Assembly: GCA_965198915.1 (NCBI GenBank)
Contig: CBDAQC010000004.1
Coordinates: 558,001 to 622,000, forward strand
From: BOG-908 sp965198915
Lineage (GTDB): Bacteria; Pseudomonadota; Alphaproteobacteria; Acetobacterales; Acetobacteraceae
DNA: 64,000 bases
Direction of reading: 5' to 3'
Below, in pieces: positions 42,204 through 50,615 of this stretch. The notes under the pieces were generated by a model. It was given only the letters and a program-made list of their open reading frames with translations, did no database searches and was not told the DNA's origin. Position numbers and translations under genes: made by a program. Every line of letters starts with the position of its first letter. Within the stretch, counting starts at the first letter, position 1.

Positions 42204-43439
42204 TTATTCTTTCTCGATCGTCGGGAGGAAGCCGGCCAGTAGGCCTAGCGCGGGCAGGAAGGCGCATAGCTGGAAGACCAGGCCGATGCTCGTCCTGTCC
42301 GCCAGCATACCCAGCGCCGCCGCACCCAGCCCGCCCAGGCCGAAGGCCAGGCCAAACATCAGGCCGGACACGGTACCCACGCGGCCGGGCATCAGCTCCT
42401 GCGCATAGACTACGATCGCCGGGAAGGCGGAGGCCAGCAGCAGGCCGATCGGAATGGTCAGCAGCACGCTGCCGGTCAGCCCGGCATAGGGCAGCGCCAG
42501 GGTGAACGGCAGCACGCCGAGAATGGATACCCAGATGATACGCTTGCGGCCGATCCTGTCGCCGATCGGGCCGCCCAGGAACGTGCCGGCCGCGAACGCG
42601 CCCAGGAACAGGAACAGGCACAACTGCGCGGTGTGCTGGCTGACGTGGAAGCGGTCGATCAGGAAGAACTGGTAATAGTTGGACATGCTGGCGGTGTAGA
42701 AGAATTTCGACATCAGCAGCGCCACCAGTAGCGCCATCGCCCAGGCCACGCGCCCCCGGTCCAGATGAGAGACGTCCGCCACCGCCCGCACCACGCGCGT
42801 GCGTATGTTGCGGCCGTACCAGCGGCTCACCCCGCTCAGCACCACGATGCCGGCCAGCGCCGCCAGCCCGAACCAGGCGATCAGCCCCTGGCCGCCGGTG
42901 TGGTGGCCGTGCGGGGCGATGACGAACGCCGCGAGCAGGGGCCCCAGCGCGGAGCCGGCGTTGCCGCCCACCTGGAACACTGACTGCGCCATGCCGTGCC
43001 GCCCGCCGGACGCCAGCCGCGCCACGCGCGAGCTCTCCGGATGGAACACCGACGAGCCCACGCCCACGCAGGCCACCGCCAGCAGCACCGCCGGGTAGCT
43101 CTCCGCCTGGCTGAGCAGCAACAGGCCCACCAGCGTGGACGCCATGCCGAACGGCAGCGAGTAGGGCATCGGCCGGCGGTCGGTGAACGTGCCCACCACC
43201 GGCTGCAGGACGGACGCGGTCATCTGGTTGACCAGCGTAATGCCGCCGATCTGCGCGAAGCTAAGCCCCAGCCGTCCCTTCAGCACCGGATATACCGCTG
43301 GCACCAGTGACTGCATGAGATCATTCAGCAGATGCGACAGGCTGATTGCCAGCAGCACCGCCATCACCGCCTCGCTTGCCGCGCCGGCGGGCCGGACGCG
43401 TGAAGGCGTGTCGGTCTTCGTGGTCGCAGACAAGCTCAC
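42204..43439 (-). CDS. MFS transporter, fosmidomycin-resistance (Fsr) type
   Basis: About 411 residues, twelve membrane helices. The start GASEAVMAVLLAISLSHLLNDLMQSLVPAVYP and GRLGLSFAQIG, with NQMTASVLQPVVGTFTDRRP, are typical of Fsr; GSSVFHPESSRVARLASGGRHGMAQSVFQVGGN is its signature region. Likely exports small hydrophobic or phosphonate-like compounds. I place the start at GTG 43439, which has AGGAA upstream; an 11-codon ORF (ATG 43468 to TGA 43436) overlaps it as a possible leader. Confidence 0.88.
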   Translation of the reverse strand: MSLSATTKTDTPSRVRPAGAASEAVMAVLLAISLSHLLNDLMQSLVPAVYPVLKGRLGLSFAQIGGITLVNQMTASVLQPVVGTFTDRRPMPYSLPFGMASTLVGLLLLSQAESYPAVLLAVACVGVGSSVFHPESSRVARLASGGRHGMAQSVFQVGGNAGSALGPLLAAFVIAPHGHHTGGQGLIAWFGLAALAGIVVLSGVSRWYGRNIRTRVVRAVADVSHLDRGRVAWAMALLVALLMSKFFYTASMSNYYQFFLIDRFHVSQHTAQLCLFLFLGAFAAGTFLGGPIGDRIGRKRIIWVSILGVLPFTLALPYAGLTGSVLLTIPIGLLLASAFPAIVVYAQELMPGRVGTVSGLMFGLAFGLGGLGAAALGMLADRTSIGLVFQLCAFLPALGLLAGFLPTIEKE

Positions 43440-43592
43440 CTGCCGTTCCTTTTCGCTCTCTCCTGCATAATACGTCCGCAGGCCTTTGCAGTGCAGCAAG
43501 GCTTTGCGATGCCAGGGTTGCGCGGGCGCCTTGGGAGGTGGAAAGACCACGGAGCTGCCGCGTTTCCGGCCGGTGGACAAGGGAGTGGTGGC

Positions 43593-44168
43593 ATGGCGAA
43601 TGAATGGGCCCGCAAGGTTGGCCAGATGCTGCGCCAGGTCCGCCCCGGCGTGGGCGCGCTGGCCACCAGCCGGCTGGACCTGCCGCGCCACGGCCTGACC
43701 ATCACCAGCCCGGCCTTCGAGGACAACGGCACCATTCCGGACCGCTACACCCAGGATGGCGAGGCGCTGTTCCCGCCGCTGGAGTGGCACGGCGCGCCGG
43801 AGGGCACGAAATCGCTGGCGCTGATCGTGGAAGATGCCGACGCGCCCTTCCCGCGCCCGCTGGTGCACGCCGTGCTGTATGCCATACCGGTCAGCCTGTC
43901 CGGCATCCAGGAAGGCGGGCTGGGGATGAAGCAGACGCGGGTGTCGCCGCTCGGCTTTCAGGTCGGACGCAATTCGGTGTCACGGCCGGGCTGGATGGCG
44001 CCCTCGCCGGTGCCGGGCCATGGGCCGCACCGCTATGCGTTCCAGTTGTTCGCGGTTGACGTGGTGCCGAGCTTCACCAGCCCGCCCGGGCGGGGGCACC
44101 TGCTGCGCACGCTGAAGGGCAATCTTCTTGCGGCTTCAAGGGTGATCGGAATTTACCAGCGGCTTTGA
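43593..44168 (+). CDS. YbhB/YbcL-type PEBP (Raf-kinase-inhibitor-like) protein
   Basis: About 191 residues. Family motifs are VEDADAPFPRPLVHAVLYAIP and GHGPHRYAFQLFAVD, which form the anion-binding pocket. Bacterial members have no settled function. The start is the ATG at 43593, with GGGAG 7 nt upstream. Divergent from the MFS gene. Confidence 0.9.
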   Translation: MANEWARKVGQMLRQVRPGVGALATSRLDLPRHGLTITSPAFEDNGTIPDRYTQDGEALFPPLEWHGAPEGTKSLALIVEDADAPFPRPLVHAVLYAIPVSLSGIQEGGLGMKQTRVSPLGFQVGRNSVSRPGWMAPSPVPGHGPHRYAFQLFAVDVVPSFTSPPGRGHLLRTLKGNLLAASRVIGIYQRL

Positions 44169-44241
44169 GGCACGAAAGGCGCGCTGATCCTGCCGCCCAG
44201 AACACCCGCAGGACCAGGGCAGGCCGCGGTGCAGGCGGAGG

Positions 44242-44290
44242 AACAAAAGTTTTCTGGTTCTTTCTTTCAAAAAAGAACTGCTTCCTTGCT
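44242..44290. repeat. Family A repeat, single right arm
   Basis: AACAAAAGTTTTCTGGTTC then TTTCTTTCAAAAAAGAACTG. Stem of the GTTC/GAAC type. It lies just upstream of the SDR gene at 44303. The GC-rich stretch to its left (44190-44240) may be the decayed centre of a full copy. Confidence 0.75.
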
Positions 44291-44302
44291 CGAGGGCATA
44301 GC

Positions 44303-45148
44303 ATGACCGAACAACGCATCGCCTGGATCACCGGCGCCTCCTCCGGCATAGGCCAGGCGCTCGCCCACGAACTCGCCCGCACAGGCTGGGCGCTGATCCT
44401 GTCCGGCCGCCGCCAGGACGCGCTCGAGAACGTGGCCGCCGCGTGCGGCGCGCCCAGCCTGGTGCTGCCGTTCGAGGCCACCGACTATGATGCGCTGCCG
44501 GACGTGGTGGCGCGCGCCATCGCCTGGCGCGGGCGGATCGACCTGCTGGTCAACAACGCCGGCATCAGCCAGCGCAGCCTGGCGCTGGACACCGGGTTCG
44601 ACGTGTATCGTTCCCTGATGGAGACGGACTTCCTGGCCCCGCTGCGCCTGACCCAGCTCGTGGTGCCGCACATGGTGGAGCGGCGCGCCGGCCGGCTGGT
44701 GGCGATCAGCTCGCTGGCCGGAAGGATCGGCTCGCCGCTGCGCACCGGCTATTGTGCGGCCAAGCATGCGCTGCTTGGCTATTTCGAGGCGTTGCGCGCG
44801 GAGCTGGAGGTGGCGTACGGCGTGTCGGTCACGACCGTGCTGCCCGGCTCGGTGCGCACCGCGATCGCCACCAACGCGCTGCAGGGTGACGGCTCGGTGC
44901 GCGGCAGGTCGGACGCCAACATCGACGCGGGCATGGACCCCGCTGAGGTGGCGCGTATCATCGTGGACGGGGTGGCGCAGGGCAGGCGCGAGATCGTGGT
45001 GGCCCAGGGCGGCGAGCTGTTCGCGCACGGCCTGCGCGCCAGCGATCCGGAGCGGCTGATGGACATGATGGCGCAGGAGGGCGCGCGCCTGGCGGCGGCG
45101 CGTGCGGCCGCCGGCGGCGCGTTCCGGCCGGAACCGGCCAAGGTGTGA
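44303..45148 (+). CDS. Short-chain dehydrogenase/reductase
   Basis: 281 residues, classical SDR. The cofactor motif is TGASSGIG, then LVNNAGI, the catalytic Ser in ISSLAGR, and Tyr and Lys in YCAAKHA. The length and the SGRRQDAL segment suggest NADP preference. Substrate unknown. The start is ATG 44303 just after the repeat arm. Confidence 0.88.
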   Translation: MTEQRIAWITGASSGIGQALAHELARTGWALILSGRRQDALENVAAACGAPSLVLPFEATDYDALPDVVARAIAWRGRIDLLVNNAGISQRSLALDTGFDVYRSLMETDFLAPLRLTQLVVPHMVERRAGRLVAISSLAGRIGSPLRTGYCAAKHALLGYFEALRAELEVAYGVSVTTVLPGSVRTAIATNALQGDGSVRGRSDANIDAGMDPAEVARIIVDGVAQGRREIVVAQGGELFAHGLRASDPERLMDMMAQEGARLAAARAAAGGAFRPEPAKV

Positions 45149-45201
45149 TGAGCTAAGCCAGAGCCGTAAACGGATGCTCGGTCGCCGTTGGCGCTTACGG
45201 C

Positions 45202-45318
45202 TCAGCGCACCTCGTCGGCTTCGGTAGGCGTCGGCACGTCCTGCGGGGCGGGCGGGCTGGCCGGCGCGGGTGCCGGGACGGGCGCCTCCTTTGGTGCCTG
45301 GTCGTCAGGGTGCGTCAT
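45202..45318 (-). CDS. 38-residue Pro/Ala-rich small protein
   Basis: MTHPDDQAPKEAPVPAPAPA and a similar Pro-rich acidic tail. It starts 4 bp after the stop of the SDR gene at 45323 in the same direction, so it may be co-translated. Low complexity; it could be chance. Confidence 0.3.
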   Translation of the reverse strand: MTHPDDQAPKEAPVPAPAPASPPAPQDVPTPTEADEVR

Positions 45319-45322
45319 GGCC

Positions 45323-46219
45323 CTAGCTTGCCTTTTCCAGCTCGGTCTTGCCCTGCGCCCAGGAGTTCTCCGGCACTTCCTCGCCCTCCCTGGCGCCGAT
45401 CTCCGCCCAGCGCGCGGCCACCTGCTCGGCCGCGTCCTCGCGCTCGCCCACATGTATGCCGCGTGTCAGCGTCACATGCGCCTGCTCGAAACTGCCGGCG
45501 CCGGCGCACAGGATGGTGCGGGTGGGCGCGTCTTCGGCCACCAGCGCCAGCAGGCCGGGGCTGACCGCCTCCGGCGTCAGCCGGGCGATCATCTCGGCCG
45601 GCAGCAGCCCCTGCAGCATGCGCGTGGCCGCGGTAGGGGCCAGGCAGTTCACCCGTATGTTGTTCTTCTGGCCTTCGATGGCGAGCGTCTGCATCAGCCC
45701 CACCAGCGCCATTTTCGCCGCCCCGTAATTGGCCTGGCCGAAATTGCCGTACAGCCCGGAAGACGACGTAGTCATCACGATGCGTCCGTATTCCTGCGCG
45801 CGCATGATGTCCCACACCGCCTTCGTGCAATACGCCGCCCCCATCAGGTGCACGTCTACCACCAGGCGGAAATCGGCCATGTCCATCTTGGCGAAGGACT
45901 TGTCGCGCAGGATGCCGGCGTTGTTCACCAGTATGTCCACCCGGCCCCAGCGCGCCATGGTGTCGGCCACCATGGCCTCCATCTGGCCTTGCTCGGCTAC
46001 CGAGGCGCCGTTGGCGATCGCTTCGCCGCCGGACGCGATGATCTCGGCGGCCACCGCTTCGGCCGCCGACAGCGAGGCGCCGGTGCCGGTGACCGCGCCG
46101 CCCAGGTCGTTGACCACCACGCGCGCGCCGCGCTTGGCCAGCAGCAGCGCGTGCGCACGGCCCAGGCCGCCACCTGCGCCGGTTACGATGGCTACGCGGT
46201 TTTTCAGGTCTATCGTCAT
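45323..46219 (-). CDS. SDR of the MFE-2 type (3-hydroxyacyl-CoA dehydrogenase-like)
   Basis: About 298 residues. TGAGGGLGRAHALLLAKRGARVVVNDLGG is the signature of the dehydrogenase unit of peroxisomal-type multifunctional beta-oxidation enzymes. Then come LVNNAGILRDKSFAKM, the Ser in MTTSSSGLYGNFGQ, and Tyr and Lys in NYGAAKMAL. Likely oxidises a 3-hydroxyacyl-CoA. The start is the ATG at 46219. Confidence 0.88.
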   Translation of the reverse strand: MTIDLKNRVAIVTGAGGGLGRAHALLLAKRGARVVVNDLGGAVTGTGASLSAAEAVAAEIIASGGEAIANGASVAEQGQMEAMVADTMARWGRVDILVNNAGILRDKSFAKMDMADFRLVVDVHLMGAAYCTKAVWDIMRAQEYGRIVMTTSSSGLYGNFGQANYGAAKMALVGLMQTLAIEGQKNNIRVNCLAPTAATRMLQGLLPAEMIARLTPEAVSPGLLALVAEDAPTRTILCAGAGSFEQAHVTLTRGIHVGEREDAAEQVAARWAEIGAREGEEVPENSWAQGKTELEKAS

Positions 46220-46240
46220 GCGCGTTTGTGGCTCCGGGGA

Positions 46241-46396
46241 GGAAGGAAGGCCTTCTTTTTTGAAAAAAGAAGCAAAAAACTTTGGTCTGCCGCTTTTGCA
46301 CCAGCCGGGTGTGCCGGAGAAAGCCGCCCGCTCAAGCGTCGGGGGGAGGAAAAGTTTTTTGCTTCTTTTTTTCAAAAAAGAAGTGCTTGCTTTCCT
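46241..46396. repeat. Family A paired-hairpin repeat, full copy
   Basis: Left arm AAGGCCTTCTTTTTTG then AAAAAAGAAGCAAAAAACTTT; right arm AAAGTTTTTTGCTTC then TTTTTTTCAAAAAAGAAG. Both stems are CTTC/GAAG. It fills the gap between the divergent SDR and AIM24-like genes, so both genes' promoters must lie in or beside it. Confidence 0.88.
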
Positions 46397-46419
46397 TCTG
46401 ACCCAGGGAGCCGCCCGCC

Positions 46420-47181
46420 ATGCGCTCGCACACCATTGGCAACACCCTGCCGGTGCTGGAACTGGCACTGGACCAGGGCGAAGGCGTCATCGCCGAGACC
46501 GGCCAGTTGAGCTGGATGAGCGGCGGCATCGAGCTGCACACGACGACGAATACCGCAGGCACGACGGGCTTCCTGGGCGCCATCGGCCGCGCCCTGTCCG
46601 GCGGCGGGCTGTTCATGACCGAATACACCGCGCCGTACCAGCCGGGCACGGTGGCGTTCGCGGCCAAGATACCGGGGCGCATGGTGGAGCTGCACGTGCA
46701 GCCGGGCCAGAGCTACCTGATACACAAGCACGGCTTCGTCTGCGCCACGCCGGGCGTGCAGCTCGGCACGGGCTTCCAGCAATCCCTGGGCGCCGGCCTG
46801 TTCGGCGGCAACGGCTTCCTGCTGCAGCGCCTGTCAGGGCCGTGCACCGCCTGGGTGGAGCTGGGCGGCGAAGTGGTGGAACGCCTGCTGGCGCCGGGCG
46901 AGCAATTGCGCGTGCATCCCGGCCATGTCGGCATGTTCGAGGACAGAGTGCAGTTCGGCATCACCATGCTGCGCGGCGTGCGCAACCTGTTTTTCGGCGG
47001 TGACGGGCTGTTCCTGGCCGAGCTGACCGGACCCGGCCGCGTGTGGCTGCAGACTCTGACGCTGCCGAACCTGGCGCACGCGCTGGCGCCCTATTTGGGT
47101 GCCGAGCGTAACGGTCCGGTGGAGCAAGTTGAGGAGCTGGGTGTGGCGGGTGCGGTGCTGAAGGGGTTGTTTTCGCGGTAG
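46420..47181 (+). CDS. AIM24 / TIGR00266 family protein
   Basis: 253 residues, beta-rich. Family features are GEGVIAETGQLSWMSGGIEL, GGGLFMTEYTA, PGTVAFAAKIPGRMVEL and LFLAELTGPGRVWLQTL. Its role is unknown in bacteria; mitochondrial homologues affect membrane organisation. It begins and ends beside family A repeats. Confidence 0.88.
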   Translation: MRSHTIGNTLPVLELALDQGEGVIAETGQLSWMSGGIELHTTTNTAGTTGFLGAIGRALSGGGLFMTEYTAPYQPGTVAFAAKIPGRMVELHVQPGQSYLIHKHGFVCATPGVQLGTGFQQSLGAGLFGGNGFLLQRLSGPCTAWVELGGEVVERLLAPGEQLRVHPGHVGMFEDRVQFGITMLRGVRNLFFGGDGLFLAELTGPGRVWLQTLTLPNLAHALAPYLGAERNGPVEQVEELGVAGAVLKGLFSR

Positions 47182-47187
47182 CGTTAT

Positions 47188-47338
47188 GAAGAAAGGCCTT
47201 CTTTTTCGAGAAAAAGAAGCAAAAAGCTTTTATCTGTGCTGTCGCGGACTGACCTGAGGCATAGCGGCCGTCTCACCAGCCGCCGACAGGGAGCAAAAGT
47301 TTTTTGCTTCTTTTTTTCAAAAAAGACGGCCTTGTTTA
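47188..47338. repeat. Family A paired-hairpin repeat, full copy
   Basis: Left arm AAGGCCTTCTTTTTCGAG then AAAAAGAAGCAAAAAGCTTTT; right arm GCAAAAGTTTTTTGCTTC, with the last pairs changed (AAAAAAGACGG). The centre carries CTGTCGCGG and CCGACAGG. It lies between the convergent AIM24-like and gloB genes. Confidence 0.85.
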
Positions 47339-47342
47339 ACCC

Positions 47343-48068
47343 TCAGAACCGATCCTTGGCCGCCCGTATCTCCCCCAGCCGCGCCGCGTCGTGCGCCCGC
47401 AGGAACGGGTTCTCTGCCATCTCCGCCTGCAGCCGCGAGGGCACCGTGCGGTCGCCATGCGCGCGCAGCCGGTCCACCTGCGCCGCGCGGGCCTGCAGCG
47501 CCAGATTGTCCGGCTCCACGGTCAGCGCGAAACGCGCGTTGCTTTGCGTATATTCGTGGCCGCAGCACACCAGGGCGGCACCCGGCAGGGCGGCCAACTT
47601 CTGCAGGCTGGCGAACATCTCGGCGGCGGTGCCTTCCAGCAGCCGGCCGCAGCCCAGCGAGAACAGGGTGTCGCCGCACAGCAGCACCTCGCCGTCCGGG
47701 ATGAAGAAGGCGATATGGCCGCGCGTGTGGCCGGGCGTCTCGATCACGTGGGCGACGGCGCCGCCGAACGGCACGGTGTCGCCCTCGGCCACCGCCACGT
47801 CCAGCCTGGGCAGGCGGTGCGCGTCGGCCGCCGCCCCCACCACGCGGGCGCCGTAGCGCTGGCGGACGGCGTCCGTGCCGGCCACGTGGTCGTCATGGTG
47901 GTGGGTCAGGAAGATGGTGTCCAGCCGGCCGCCATCGGCGTCGATGGCGGCGATCACCGCGCCGGCGTCGGCGGGGTCCGCGATACCCACCGCACCGGTG
48001 CCGGAATCACGCAGCAGCCACGCATAGTTGTCGGAGAACATCGGCACGGCCTGGACGGTCACGGACAT
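47343..48068 (-). CDS. gloB: Hydroxyacylglutathione hydrolase (glyoxalase II)
   Basis: About 241 residues. It hydrolyses S-lactoylglutathione, the second step of methylglyoxal detoxification. The two-metal site is visible: THHHDDH, then ETPGHTRGHIAF, CGDTLF and CCGHEYT. The start is ATG 48068 with AAGGTGG upstream. Divergent from the methyltransferase gene, an arrangement common in alphaproteobacteria. Confidence 0.95.
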   Translation of the reverse strand: MSVTVQAVPMFSDNYAWLLRDSGTGAVGIADPADAGAVIAAIDADGGRLDTIFLTHHHDDHVAGTDAVRQRYGARVVGAAADAHRLPRLDVAVAEGDTVPFGGAVAHVIETPGHTRGHIAFFIPDGEVLLCGDTLFSLGCGRLLEGTAAEMFASLQKLAALPGAALVCCGHEYTQSNARFALTVEPDNLALQARAAQVDRLRAHGDRTVPSRLQAEMAENPFLRAHDAARLGEIRAAKDRF

Positions 48069-48152
48069 GGGCACCACCTTATGCGAAACGAACGTCAGCC
48101 CTGGCCTGCCGGCCAGGACCCGCTCGCACGCCAACGCATCTTCAGGGCTAGA

Positions 48153-48857
48153 ATGACAAGCGCGGCCCATCACGATGGCCATACCGCCCCGGCCTTCTAC
48201 GCCACCGCCACGGGGCAGATGGCGGCGGCCGTGCTGCGCCAGCGGCTGCGCGCGCTGTGGCCGGACCTGTCCGGCCAGGCCGTGCTGGGCATCGGCTACC
48301 CGGCGCCGTTCCTGGGATTGTGGCAGGACCACGCGTATCGCTGCCTGAACGCCACCACGTCCCACCACACCCCGCCGCCGCCCGGCGCCTGTGCCGCGGA
48401 TGCCACACGGCTGCCCTTCCCGGACCTGGCGTTCGACCGCATCCTGGTGATCCACGGCGTGGAGCCGGTGGACCAGGACGGCAAGCTTCTGCGCGAGATC
48501 TGGCGTGTGTTGAAGGATGACGGCCGCATCGTGGTGGTGGCCCCCAACCGCATGGGACTATGGGCGCACGCGGACCGAACCCCGTTCGGCCAGGGCCAGC
48601 CTTACAGCCAGGGGCAGATCGACCGGCTGCTGGCGTCGGCAATGTTCCGGCCGGAGCGCCGCGACGTGGCGTTGTTCACCCCGCCGTCCACGCTGCGTGT
48701 GGTGCTGCGCACCGCGCGATTCTGGGAGGCGCTGGGCCGGGCGCTGTTCTGGGACCTTGCCGGTGCCACGCTGACGGAGGCGGTGAAGGACACCTACGCC
48801 GCGGTGCCGGTAGGCGTGCCGGCGATGCGGCGCGTAGCGGTCCCGGAAGCGGCTTGA
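48153..48857 (+). CDS. Class I SAM-dependent methyltransferase next to gloB
   Basis: About 234 residues. SAM-binding pattern LSGQAVLGIGYPAPFLGLW, then DATRLPFPDLAFDRILVIHGVEP and LREIWRVLKDDGRIVVVAPNR. Start ATG 48153 with AGGG upstream. Its partner at gloB is conserved but its substrate is not known. Confidence 0.85.
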   Translation: MTSAAHHDGHTAPAFYATATGQMAAAVLRQRLRALWPDLSGQAVLGIGYPAPFLGLWQDHAYRCLNATTSHHTPPPPGACAADATRLPFPDLAFDRILVIHGVEPVDQDGKLLREIWRVLKDDGRIVVVAPNRMGLWAHADRTPFGQGQPYSQGQIDRLLASAMFRPERRDVALFTPPSTLRVVLRTARFWEALGRALFWDLAGATLTEAVKDTYAAVPVGVPAMRRVAVPEAA

Positions 48858-48918
48858 GAACAGGGGTGGGGCCAAGCCCCAGCGGGGCTCGGGGCAGAGC
48901 CCCAACTTGCCAACCGCC
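48856..48918. repeat. Family B GC-rich repeat, partial copy 3
   Basis: GGGGTGGGGCCAAGCCCC, AGCGGGGCTCGGGGCAGAGC, CCCAACTTGCC. These are the right-hand blocks of the family. The element follows the methyltransferase stop and abuts the truncated transporter gene. Confidence 0.7.
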
Positions 48919-49024
48919 ACGCGACCGATAGGCCGGTAAGGCCCATCACCGAGCCGAACAGCCCCACCGGCAGGTAGTCGAGCAAAGGCTTGCCGGGCGG
49001 CACCAGCGCCAGCGACTCGCTCAT
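48916..49024 (-). pseudogene. Truncated SLAC1/TehA-type (TDT) transporter, N-terminus only
   Basis: The ATG overlaps the stop of the DUF302 gene (ATGA). The product MSESLALVPPGKPLLDYLPV, then GLFGSVMGLTGLSVAWRLA matches the first membrane helix of the tellurite-resistance/dicarboxylate (TDT) family. After 39 residues the frame runs into the family B repeat and the other nine or so helices are missing. The repeat seems to have replaced the rest of the gene. Confidence 0.65.
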
Positions 49025-49410
49025 GACGCCACCGCGTCGAGAAGCATGCGTTGCGCGGGCTCCAGCCTGACGGCGAGCGCCTCGGGCACGCCGGCGCTTC
49101 GCAGCACCGCCCCGATCGGGTGGAAGGCGATCGCGGTCTGGCCGTCCGCGCGCACCCGGACCAGCACGCGCAGCGGCAGGTCGAGCGCGGCCAGGGGTGC
49201 CGCCAGCATGATCGGCGTGCCGCCTTTGGCATGGCCGTAGGTGAGCACCGTGGCGGGCGGCATTGCCAGCCCGGCGTCCTGCGCGCCGGCGTGATGGTCG
49301 ATGCGGCTGAACAGGGTCAGTCCGGCCCGCGCGATCGCCGCGGTGAGGAGGTCGAGCGTCGCCTCGAAGCCGTGCGGCGAGACGGTCTCGTGTACGCCGG
49401 GGCCGGTCAT
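49021..49410 (-). CDS. DUF302 domain protein
   Basis: About 129 residues. The DUF302 pattern is clear: SPHGFEATLDLLTAAIARAGLTLFSRIDHHAGAQDAGL, then TVLTYGHAKGGTPIMLAAPLAALDLPLRVLV. Function unknown. Start ATG 49410 with GAGGAG 7 nt upstream. The overlap with the truncated TDT gene suggests the two once formed an operon. Confidence 0.85.
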   Translation of the reverse strand: MTGPGVHETVSPHGFEATLDLLTAAIARAGLTLFSRIDHHAGAQDAGLAMPPATVLTYGHAKGGTPIMLAAPLAALDLPLRVLVRVRADGQTAIAFHPIGAVLRSAGVPEALAVRLEPAQRMLLDAVAS

Positions 49411-49639
49411 GGTCGTGCTCCTCGGCGCCGGTCGCGTCTGCCGCGCGTCCCGGCCTTGCGGCAACGTAACGTGCACGTGGCCCGGGCTGTCCAGCGTTAA
49501 ACGCCTCGCACCCAGCCGCGCCGATGGCGAGCAGGAAGCCGCCGGCAGAACCACACTTGCCTTCCCGCCCCCGCCCCGCTACCACCGCCCGCTACGCTGG
49601 CACCCCTGGAGGCCGGCGTGTTCTTCGTTGGAGCTTCCC

Positions 49640-50326
49640 ATGGCCAATTTCGTAACCATCGAAGCCGAGGCGCGTGCGCGAGCCGGTAAGGGGGCGGCGC
49701 GTGCGACCCGGCGGGCAGGCAGGGTGCCTGCTGTCATCTACGGTGCCAAACAGGCGCCGGCCCTGATCTCGCTCGAGCCCAAGGCGGTGCTGACCGAACT
49801 GAAGCGCGGCGGCTGGCGCTCGCGCCTGTTCGAGCTGCGGGTGGACGGCGTGGCCGAGCGCGCGCTGATGCGCGACGTGCAGTTCCATCCCGTGACCGAC
49901 GTGGCCGAACACGTCGATTTCCAGCGCCTGGCGCCCGGCGAGCAGATACGCGTCTCGGTGGCCGTGCACTACACCAACGAGGCGACCAGCCCCGGCCTGA
50001 AGAAGGGCGGCGTGCTGAACGTGGTGCGCCACACGATCGAGGTGTGGGCCGATCCGGAGAGCGTGCCCGCGTTCTTCGAGGCCGACCTTGGCACGCTGGA
50101 CATCAACGACAACGTGCGCTGGCACAACCTGACCGGCACGGGCGACGCAAGGCCGACGATCGCGGACCGCGATTTCGTGGTGGCGACCGTGGCGCCGCCG
50201 ACCCGCTCGGCCGAGACGGCGGAGCCTGCGGCGGCGGCGGCACCTGCAGCGCCTGCCAAGGGCAAGGCGCCGGCCAAGGCTGCGGCGCCTGCGCCGGCAG
50301 CTAAGCCGGCTGCCAAGAAGAAGTAA
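49640..50326 (+). CDS. rplY: 50S ribosomal protein L25 (CTC type)
   Basis: 228 residues; binds 5S rRNA. The N-terminal L25 domain reads EAEARARAGKGAARATRRAGRVPAVIYG, and the beta-barrel CTC domain follows (DVQFHPVTDVAEHVDFQRL; GGVLNVVRHTIEVW). The tail is an Ala/Pro/Lys-rich extension ending KPAAKKK, usual for alphaproteobacteria. Start ATG 49640. It precedes pth and ychF, a conserved order. Confidence 0.96.
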   Translation: MANFVTIEAEARARAGKGAARATRRAGRVPAVIYGAKQAPALISLEPKAVLTELKRGGWRSRLFELRVDGVAERALMRDVQFHPVTDVAEHVDFQRLAPGEQIRVSVAVHYTNEATSPGLKKGGVLNVVRHTIEVWADPESVPAFFEADLGTLDINDNVRWHNLTGTGDARPTIADRDFVVATVAPPTRSAETAEPAAAAAPAAPAKGKAPAKAAAPAPAAKPAAKKK

Positions 50327-50612
50327 GGCCAGGGGCTCTGCCCCTGCGTGTCTGTTTGAAAACTTGGCTTTGCGGCCATCTGGCGGCGATTTTCTGCGCT
50401 CCGGTGCTCATGGCCATAGAAGGATCGGCCTGCCCGCTCGGACACATGGCGCGCGCAGGCCGATCCGCTCCGGTGCTCGAAAATCCCCGCCAGCTGACTC
50501 ACCAGGCCAAGTTTCCAAACAGACACGATAGGCAGTCCGAAAAACCCGCCAAGAAATGGGGGTCTGCAGCCTCAGGCCCCAGCGGGTCCAGGGCAGAGCC
50601 CTGGTCTTCCCT
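50327..50612. repeat. Family B GC-rich repeat, copy 4, with a long insert
   Basis: Outer blocks GCCAGGGGCTCTGCCCCTG and GTCCAGGGCAGAGCCCTGG enclose about 240 bp, most of it the nested palindrome at 50347-50527. It fills the rplY-pth gap. Confidence 0.75.
50347..50527. repeat. Nested imperfect palindrome inside the family B repeat
   Basis: Three nested inverted pairs: CGTGTCTGTTTGAAAACTTGG with CCAAGTTTCCAAACAGACACG; CTGGCGGCGATTTTC with GAAAATCCCCGCCAG; and GGATCGGCCTGC with GCAGGCCGATCC. The word CTCCGGTGCTC appears twice, once on each side. It could fold as one long hairpin in RNA or extrude as a cruciform. Confidence 0.75.
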
Positions 50613-50615
50613 GCA

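Noticed and set aside
50347..50527. CRISPR array in the rplY-pth gap
   Set aside because: The repeats are inverted and nested, not direct and evenly spaced; no cas genes are present.
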